The notes below the pieces were generated by a model, which searched no databases, had not been told where the DNA came from, and saw nothing but the letters and a program-made list of their open reading frames with translations. A stretch of 64,000 nucleotides of DNA from Scylla paramamosain (Eukaryota; Arthropoda; Malacostraca; Decapoda; Portunidae), in the NCBI RefSeq assembly GCF_035594125.1, contig NC_087156.1:22399497-22463496 (forward strand), read 5' to 3'. Each line of letters starts with the position of its first letter. The stretch's first letter is position 1. Made by a program: the position numbers and the translations under genes. Below, piece by piece: positions 52,017 to 64,000 of this stretch.

Positions 52017-52149
52017 ACGTGTCAGCGACGTGATGCAGTAGTGGTGTTGAAAAATTGACACTAGCGTCCAAACGGGCTGCATCACTGCGAATCTCATCCT
52101 TGTGTGAGCCATCAGATCTCAGTCATCATTTGGCTTTCACGGGAGAAGT

Positions 52150-54093
52150 ATGTATGCCGACACTCTACTCTGCGAACAAACTGTACTGTGGAGTATAGTT
52201 GCTGTGTGTGCAGCTAAAAAAAAACTTTTGAAAAAGAAACGTCGGACTTTGTGGTGCAAACAGTGGCTTTCTCGGCGGTCTCTGCGAGGGAGCTTTGATC
52301 AAGTATTTCTTGAGCTACTGGCAGAAAATCAAATAGACTTTGAAAATTATACGCGAATGCCATTCACTGCATTTCATGAATTGCTGAAAAAGATAAATCC
52401 ATATATTTGCAAGCAGGACACCGGCATCCGAGACAGCATACCACCGGGTGCTCGTCTTGAAGCAACACTTCGCTTCCTTGCCGCTGGAGGATCCTACACA
52501 AGTCTCCAGTATTCCACTAGAATTTCAAAACAGAGCCTCGGTCTGATCATCCCTGAAACCTGTGCAGCCATCTATAATGTCCTAAGGGAGGATTATCTTA
52601 AGGTGAGTTTCATAAGGTGGATACAAAGTACGTACTGATAGTTTTCATTCCTTTATTATTTTTACATATCACATGAACAAAAAGAAAAAAAAAATGTTCA
52701 TAATAGTTATGTAAAATTGTACTTTGTACGGCAATATGCTGTAACCTAAATACTTAACTACCTTTTCATGCCATGAAATTGTCCGAACCTACTACTCGCA
52801 ATATCTGATGTTCCCTAGTAAGATCTCCCATGTCACCCATGCTTAGAGCATCAAATATTAGCTTCCTGGCCAATTTCCGCTGGTCTTCACTCATATTCTT
52901 AAGCCCATTATAAACTAACTGCTATGCTGTCGAGATATGGATCTACATCCATGACTGGGAAGGGATGAGAGTTTACTAAGAGCAACTTCCAAAACTTTAT
53001 CAGTTTGGTCAACTGCCTTCCTCTTTTTTGAAGTCCCACTCGAACTACAGGCAGAAAGGTTGGAAGGCGACGGCGAAGGGTTGACTGAAGATGCATTTGT
53101 CACGCTGGGTGCAGGTGATGGCACAGAGTGGGGCGATGGGATGTCCAGTGATTAGTCATCGCTCCGTAGCACAGTTGCCAATTCACCTATATGTGGAAAT
53201 TATATTAGTAGTTTATTTTTATTAAGAATATTAAAAATTTACCTACATGTACAAGGAAAGAACGAAGCTTTTTTTTTTTTTCTTTACAGATGCCAACAAC
53301 TCCTGAAGAGTGGAAGACAGTGGCGAGGTCCTTTGAAAAGTGGAATTTCCCGCACTGTGTTGGAGCGGTAGATGGAAAGCATATCGCAATATCCCCTCCA
53401 AAAGAGAGTGGTTCCTACTACTTCAACTATAAGGGTTCTCACAGTATAGTTCTTATGGCTGTCGTGAACGCAAATTACGAGTTCCTTTATGTAGATGTTG
53501 GAACAAATGGGCGTGTTTCAGATGGTGGTGTGTGGGCAAACACGAGCCTGTGCGCGCGCCTGCAAGCAGGAACAGCAGGGCTTCCTGCAGATGAGCAGCT
53601 AAGTGACAGCCACAGAATACTGCCATACGTCTTCCTTGGTGATGATGCATTCCCACTCAAGAGATGCTTCATGAAACCATATCCTTTGAAGCATCAAAAT
53701 AATGAACAAAGAGTTTTTTCCTACAGGCTTTCAAGAGCGCGCCGAGTTGTAGAAAACGCATTTGGCATCATGGCAAATAGATTTCGTGTTCTCCTAAGTT
53801 CAATAAATTTGTCCCCTCAAAAAGTAGAAAAAATTGTTCTTGCCTGCACGGCCCTGCACAATTTCTTACGCAGGGAACACGCATCAAGCTATACACCTGT
53901 GGATAGCTTTGACAATGAGAATATTGATGATGGAGTAGTAACACCAGGGGCATGGCGTGATAACAGACAGCTTCTGCCTTTGGATAGAATACAGAGACAT
54001 CCTACAAATGAGGCAAAAGACATCAGGAAAGAGTTCATGGAGTATTGCAATGAGGAAGGAGCTGTACCTTGGCAACAACGTATGTGTGGTATA

Positions 54094-54158
<65 letters not shown>

Positions 54159-54174
54159 CATAGGGATATTTTGA
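52150..54174 (+). CDS. HARBI1-like DDE transposase (2 exons)
   Basis: Exons 52150-52602 and 53290-54174 join in phase across a GTGAGT donor and a poly(T)-ACAG acceptor: 445 codons plus stop. The first exon carries the family's N-terminal helical region (TRMPFTAFHELL, IPPGARLEATLRFLAAGGSY). The second carries the RNase-H-like domain: first Asp about 179 in VGAVDGKH, second Asp about 220 in YVDVG, and Glu in RVVENAFG followed by NRFRVL. The reaction is cut-and-paste transposition at TWA sites. The frame is intact. Oddly, the C-terminus runs into a (GA)n array (54098-54153) read as about 18 Glu-Arg residues before the stop; the ancestral protein probably ended near PWQQRM. The first Met is not certain. 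Confidence 0.88.
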
Positions 54175-54792
54175 TTTGTGTACAAATTTGAATTATGTTG
54201 ATGTACTTATATAAAACTATGAACTTACTTGTTGAGTGTTTCCTCCGCCATCTAAGTTGTAACTGGCTGCCAGTACATGGTCATCCCCCTAGAGAGAAGA
54301 GAAAGAGAATAATAATTTGTTTGGCATATACATTTTCAGTATATAAATTATGGTCATGATTATGTAAACACATCAAAATTATTAACTTACTTGTCGAAGG
54401 TTTTCAGTAGTTTCCACATCTAAACTGGAAGTTGAGGTACGTATGATTTCTCCTTCAGCAAGGAAAAGTAAATCATTAAAGCACCACAGCTTTGGAGTGT
54501 ATACATCTGTCGTGCCAGCACCAGACTTCTTTGATGCATTGATGGCAGTCATTTCTCTGTGAAACTGTGTTTTCAGTGTATGGAGTTTTTTGGTGATGTC
54601 TTCATACCGCACATTACAATTTACAAAAGAAGATAAGTCAGCTTTTAGAGTTTCCATGTTTATACTCTTGATATTTCTCATCTTGTACTCCTTGCACTTG
54701 ATATTCCAAATAACTGGGTGCTGCTTTAGCAACTCAATGAAATGTAAGGTAATACACTTCGTCCATTCGAACGGCTTTGTTGGTTGAGCCAT
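52766..54792 (-). CDS. MADF-domain accessory protein of the Harbinger element (3' part unresolved)
   Basis: Minus strand. Exon 1, 54792-54391 (134 codons), encodes a MADF (Myb/SANT-like) domain: ITLHFIELLKQHPVIWN, later KKLHTLKTQFHRE and PKLWCFNDLLFL. Exon 2, 54288-54229, adds 20 codons in phase. Further downstream, about 53150-52766, are a Ser/Pro-rich segment with KKRKAVDQ, then DPYLDSIAVSL, then KLARKLIFDALSMGD before a stop at 52768-52766. Those three pieces lie in different frames with stops between them, so there are either more small introns or mutations. In animal Harbinger elements such a protein binds DNA and assists the transposase. Its introns span the second transposase exon on the opposite strand. 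Confidence 0.65.
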
Positions 54793-54961
54793 TGTATGAA
54801 AGCAGGGCGGAAGAGAGAGCGCGTGCGTCCTTCTTCTTCAGCGGTCATTGACACACTGCTCAGCGATTTGAAATGGCTCCGCGTCATGATTGTGTTCATG
54901 GTGCAGCGACGAGTTGAAATTAACGTTTTTCAACTCGTCGCTTCAACACATCGCGCATCAA

Positions 54962-54983
54962 GATGCTCCGTGTGTACGGGGCT
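54962..54983. repeat. Harbinger right terminal inverted repeat
   Basis: Exact inverted match of 51995-52016, ending CCGTGTGTACGGGGCT, followed by TAA. Confidence 0.95.
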
Positions 54984-55596
54984 TAATAGGTAAAAACAAT
55001 TTTATCAGATTTGATGACGTAACACAAACGCACTTTTGTAATGAAGGACTTAAGATTCTTCATCAGACATCCAGCACACTGCAAACCGGACAAGAATCTT
55101 CAAGAACTTAGATAAAGGAAAACGCCGATAATATTTAAAGGAAACAATAAAGTGATGATCAAGAAGAAAGAGAGACATAACCATGGAAAATGTGATTTAA
55201 ACTCGAATTTTGAAGGAAAATTTAAGAGAACGATAATGGTATCACTAGACTGCGGTTTTCTTCATCTCGTATTCAAGTACTTTACTTCTACGAGTATCTT
55301 GCTTAAGTCCCAAAAATGTTCATTCAAACTTTTTTTTTTTTTTTCACCTGTCGTTGGCGTCAACGAATGACGTTCAGAGGTTCAAACGTGCATCATCAAA
55401 GTTTGCTGGATTTTAAGGATGACAACATTCCGTAGCAAATGTGATATTTAATAAAAGTAACCACTAAAACTACATTCATAAAATCTTTATGCATACAATC
55501 TGTACACACTACACGCTGACAGATTCAAACCCAGACACTCGCATACAGTCTGGGCTCACCATACAAGTGCGTATATCTCTTTAAATTATGATTCCA
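54984..55596. other. Tail of unit 1 after the Harbinger insertion
   Basis: Begins TAATAGGTAAAAACAATT, identical to the end of the window in unit 2 (from 63935). No exon supported. Poly(T) at about 55330-55344. Confidence 0.7.
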
Positions 55597-55737
55597 CAGA
55601 GTTAGTTTTAAGACTCCACAGTCTCTGCAGCAGCTTTCCCTGGTGACCACGGTGTCTTGCACCTCACGCGCATACTTAACGCTCTCTTTGGTATCAGATC
55701 AGCACATATGTAAATGGCGGAAGCACAACCATTGAGC

Positions 55738-58009
55738 TCACGCGTTGGCCTCAGGTCTTGGGTTAAAGAAGAATCTTTTGCTGAAGCCAATGTTGGTAAG
55801 GGTAGGCACCACACCAGGCGCGAGCTTGCAGTACTCAGCGAGGAATGTCCTGTACAGCTCGTCGAAGTCCTTGTGGTGAGCATGGTGTGCCAGGGTGCGG
55901 CACAACGCCTTGGTGAAGGGCGTGCCGTCCCTGGTGAAGGTGTAGTTGGTGAAGCCTCCGCTGCTGGAGTGCACGCACACCACGTCCCGCAGCGGCTCAT
56001 CTAGTCTGCCGTGTTGAGGAGCTGCGTCGCTTTGGATGTGGTTCTCTCTGTATTGGCCGTGGCACAGATCCCACAGGAACACCTTGGGCTTGTCCTTCAG
56101 GTGAGGGCACTGCGAGTCCTTGAAGAGGTCGAGCACCCATTGAGTGTGCAGGAGTTGCATGTCGCTGGTGAGGAATTGTTGCCTAGACGTGCCGTGGCTG
56201 GAGATGACGAAGACGAGGCACGCAGCCTGACGCACCTCCTGCATGTCCTGCAACCTCGTCAGCTCCTGCCTGGTCTGGTCAGCAGTGAGGGAGAAGTGAG
56301 TGTGGCCGGTGTAGCCCATCTTGCTGAACACGCTGGCCACGTTGTGGGCGTCAGCTTCGGAACCGCCAAGGTGCAGGTCAGGGCGATCCTGGAAGGCGCC
56401 GTAGTTCAGGACACACACGTAGCCGGGAGAAGAGTCGTTGGTCTGGTACACGTCATGTCCCCCAGCCACCGCCTCAGAGGGGGCCACCTGCAGCCTCAGG
56501 GAGCCCATCTTTTCAACGAAACGACATTGGGTTACAACTCTGAACGTGTGTGCTTGCAGAACTGCTGAGAACATTGCTTTCAAGGTGTTACTCTTGTCAT
56601 GTGTTAGATCAGGTTATAAATGACAAGTATTCAGCGAGAGGCAAAACCCACAGGCACCTACCGGCAGTTGGCGGAGAGTGGCGCTGCGGCCTTCCAGTGT
56701 GGCAGAAGGATCCACCTTGCCGGAGTCTCCCGACGTTGGCGGCTGTCGTAGAATGGTGTCTGTTAGTGCTGCCTGTCGCGGGTTTCACACATGAGGTGCT
56801 AACGTGAATTGTCTCTCCACTAAGTGCTAGACGATATCATACAAGTGACGTTAATGAAACAATCGGTCAGGTATATACAGGTACGCAAACAGTTCCATAA
56901 TTCACCTTTGCGGCGCTAATCTTTCCAAACATGGGGGCAATCTGCTGATCCCGTCCTAGGGCACGGGCCAGCTGGCGAGCAGTGGTGACCTGCAACTCTC
57001 GCACCAGCGCGCCGCCCACCACGCCCCCGGCGTCCAGGTCAGGGTCAGCGCCCACACTCAGCAGATCTTTGATCTTGACATTGTCCCACTTTAGAACCGC
57101 GTCAAACAGCGGCACACAAAGCTGAAATGGTTCATTGTTTCATTAAAGGTCTTCAAAACGAAATATTACCTCAGTAATTCAGAGAGGAGATTAATTCCTA
57201 ATAACAAAAATAATTACCGCTGTAACAAGAACCATTAATTGCATTACTTTGACTTGTCTTGTACGGGACCCGCTGGCTTACCCATTGTTTGAAAGTGTAG
57301 CCAGAGCGGTCACGTTTGGTGATATCCAGGAAGGGGTCACGCAGCAGCATACTCAGCACCTGGGTGTGGCCCCTCCTGGCCGCCAGATGAGCCGGCGTGT
57401 TGCCGTCCGCGTTGACAGCGTTGGGGCTGATGAACTGCATCATGAAAAGCGCCACGGACACCTGGTTGTGTTCTGCTGCCACGTGCAGCAGTGTGCTGCC
57501 GCGAAGTACACTTGGTCCCGTCTTTTGCAACAGCTGCTGCACGCTTCTCAGGTAGCCGTCTCTCGCTGCACTCACAATTGCTTGTCGAGCCTGAGTGGAG
57601 CAAGACTGTGATCGGCGATGGAACACGCGGCGGTGTTCAGAACACTGCATAAAGCAGTGATGACATTTTGTAGAGGTACTCTATATCAGCACAAATTACA
57701 CGTGTATTCACCTGTTTCGCTGTCATGTTGGCGTGATGCGAGTGTTTCTTGTGGTGGATGGGCGTAACGATCCCGCTGCTCTTCTGGGCCCCGAGGTCAT
57801 GCACAACGACCGCCTGTTGCGCCAAACACAATCCATTAGAATATAACCCTTGTTCACACAACAGATGGTCTAGCAATGGTCGCTGTATACAAATGGGATG
57901 AAGGATTGGGACAGCCAGACACTCATGAGGAGTGGGTGTCACAGTTTCCAGCCTCCCCTGCCCCCAAGCTCACCTGAGGCGCGACGGAGGTAGCAGTGCG
58001 TGGTGCCAT
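55738..58009 (-). CDS. Ankyrin-caspase fusion protein, copy 2 (5 exons)
   Basis: Minus-strand exons: 58009-57974, 57813-57712, 57644-57282, 57121-56906, 56508-55738. Same splice sites, phases and predicted length as copy 1, about 495 residues. The only amino-acid change I see is Arg to Gln at about residue 326 (LTRLQDMQ). Catalytic His (ISSHG) and Cys (DLCHG) and both atypical substrate-pocket positions are retained. No stop or frameshift, so it is probably functional if the duplication is real. The near-identity means the pair cannot yet have diverged much in role and would mainly change dosage. Confidence 0.83.
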
Positions 58010-58309
58010 TGTGGTCAGTCACGTGACGCAGTGCCACACCAGCAGCCTTATCTTGTCTCTCGTAGTTGCGTGCTGCAGTTATTAATGCCCTTCTCTCTCT
58101 CTTCCTCTATTTCAGCTTCCACAAGTAACGAACGGTAACCTTTAGCCAGGAAGTTTACTGACGGTGAAAGTCTGTCTCGTTTATATTTTCAAACCACGTG
58201 GTGAAGATTCCAGTTGCGTAAGTTGTTACTGTTTCTTTAACAGTTATGCTGCTGTGTCCTCTCTGAGCACGGCCTGGTCCGTGAGTGAGTGTAAGCGATT
58301 GGTGCCGCG

Positions 58310-58413
58310 CTTATATGGCCGCGCCAACCACCAGCCACACAGGCGAGTTGCAACGTGTGCCAGGCAGCCCTTTCCCTCCCGCCCCCCCGCACCATGTGAC
58401 GTAGTCGTGACGT
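58310..58413 (-). promoter_or_regulatory. TATA box and paired TGACGT sites of ankyrin-caspase copy 2
   Basis: Identical to copy 1 at a 12,212-bp offset: CCATATAAG on the minus strand (58318-58310) and two TGACGT half-sites at about 58397-58413. The promoter was therefore duplicated with the gene. Confidence 0.55.
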
Positions 58414-58907
58414 AGCTTGCACCGCGCCACACGTTCTTGCCTGTCGCCTGACAGATGAATACGCACCCAAACACTTTCTCTGCCTCACTTCTTTACGCAT
58501 CCCTCGTTCAAAATTTCTCAGCAAGGTTATGATCAAGCCTAGACATCATAGTCTCGAGCGGAAAACAATGTTATCTTCCTCTGCGCTAGATACCTCAAGT
58601 AAAGTCAACTCTGACAGTCAGTGATTTGCCCTCAAGTCCGTGCCAGCTTTCAGGAATCGGTTCCTGCATTACTACAGGCTCATTCGATATCAACACTCGA
58701 GGTTAAGAAACTAATGTAGAGGCAGCAGAAGTGATATTATCCTACCTCGGATACTTTTTACACATTTTTTTTCTGACAGTATGTACAGCGCCGCAGTCTC
58801 TCATGCTTCCTGAAAATTTGATAAGTTGCTTATACGATATTTGGGCGCTTTCTTTTTAAAAGATGTGGCAGTAGAGTACTAGTAATTGTTATCTAGCCTA
58901 CTTCCTT

Positions 58908-59033
58908 ACTTAAAGGAGACATATTGTGCGTATGTTACATATTCTGTTCTCTTCATAAGAACGGTGCATAGATAATAATGTTTAGTGAACTGATTAATAA
59001 TAATAATAATAACAGTAATAATAATAATTATGA

Positions 59034-59072
<39 letters not shown>

Positions 59073-59202
59073 TACTATGATGATGATCATCATCATCATC
59101 ATTAATCTGTTCATTACATACTATTATGAATGCACCATGCCTAGGAGGAGAAAAGAATATTGAATATACGCCCAATTCGTCTCCTTTAAGTAAAATATCT
59201 CT
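58908..59202. repeat. Imperfect inverted repeat around a triplet core, copy 2
   Basis: Counterpart of 46696-46990. The ATGATG/CATCAT loop differs by one unit shift. Confidence 0.65.
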
Positions 59203-59307
59203 ATTATCAGGCCTTTTTTTTTTCAGATATTGAAATTTTTTCATATTTATAATGACCTGTAGAAACACAAAATATTTTGTGATCAAGAAATTTCTCTCTA
59301 AAATACA

Positions 59308-63908
<4,601 letters not shown>

Positions 63909-63934
63909 ATATAATAAAAAGCCAAGATGAATAC

Positions 63935-63937
63935 TAA
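63935..63937. other. Empty Harbinger target site
   Basis: AATACTAATAGGTAAAAAC continues uninterrupted here, whereas unit 1 has the 2989-bp element plus a duplicated TAA at the same place. Confidence 0.93.
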
Positions 63938-64000
63938 TAGGTAAAAACAATTTTATCAGATTTGATGACGTAACACAAACGCACTTTTGTAATGAAGGAC

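Larger units (their letters stand above)
51995..54983. mobile_element. Complete PIF/Harbinger DNA transposon, 2989 bp
   Basis: Perfect 22-bp terminal inverted repeats (51995-52016 and 54962-54983) begin AGCCCCGTACACACGG. A TAA target duplication flanks the element (51992-51994 and 54984-54986), as expected for PIF/Harbinger. The paralogous unit-2 locus has the uninterrupted site with one TAA (63935-63937). Inside are a two-exon DDE transposase on the plus strand and a MADF-domain gene on the minus strand, the usual two-gene make-up of the superfamily. Hairpins lie just inside both ends: GCATCACGT arms at 52012-52036, and a 15-bp-arm palindrome at 54905-54942 containing GACGAGTTGAAA. Confidence 0.95.

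Overview
The window looks like part of a decapod crustacean (or close arthropod) genome. Genes are split by many introns with canonical GT/AG borders, and an unusually large fraction is long, pure microsatellite: (GA/CT)n, (CA/TG)n, (TA)n and triplet arrays. One array is TTAGG-type, the arthropod telomere unit. The mobile elements are animal types: an APE/RT non-LTR retrotransposon, PIF/Harbinger, a Tigger-like MITE and a tRNA-derived SINE. The species cannot be fixed from sequence alone.

Layout. 1-4845: repeat-rich flank. 4853-13736 (+): a complete ten-exon gene for a CCCH zinc-finger protein of the ZC3H4/ZC3H6/Suppressor-of-sable family (1174 codons), carrying a 789-bp Tigger-like MITE in one intron. 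13737-20156: gene-poor, with long microsatellites, a reverse-transcriptase relic and part of a MITE. 20366-22694 (+): a small, probably four-exon gene for a single-pass membrane protein of about 163 residues. 23304-26707 (-): convergent to it, an eight-exon secreted GH20 beta-hexosaminidase homologue of 714 codons whose active site has lost several key residues. 26708-43384: no convincing gene; MITEs, a SINE, two minisatellites and triplet arrays.

43385-64000 is a head-to-tail duplication with a unit of about 12.2 kb, the second copy running off the window. Each unit carries a five-exon minus-strand gene fusing ankyrin repeats to a caspase fold with atypical catalytic-pocket residues, its TATA promoter with two TGACGT half-sites, AT-rich repeats, and a dead non-LTR retrotransposon whose lesions are shared by both copies. 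Unit 1 alone also has a complete 2989-bp PIF/Harbinger transposon (transposase plus a MADF-domain gene, TAA target duplication), whose empty site is preserved in unit 2. Unit 1 also alone has a perfect 71-bp inverted repeat enclosing about 12 telomeric CCTAA units. These differences give an order of events: retrotransposon insertion and decay, then duplication, then probably Harbinger and foldback insertion. Two haplotypes assembled in tandem by mistake remain an alternative.

Most promising for new biology: the ankyrin-caspase pair, the GH20 probable pseudoenzyme, the telomere-cored palindrome, and the consistent sense-strand orientation of CT microsatellites in introns.
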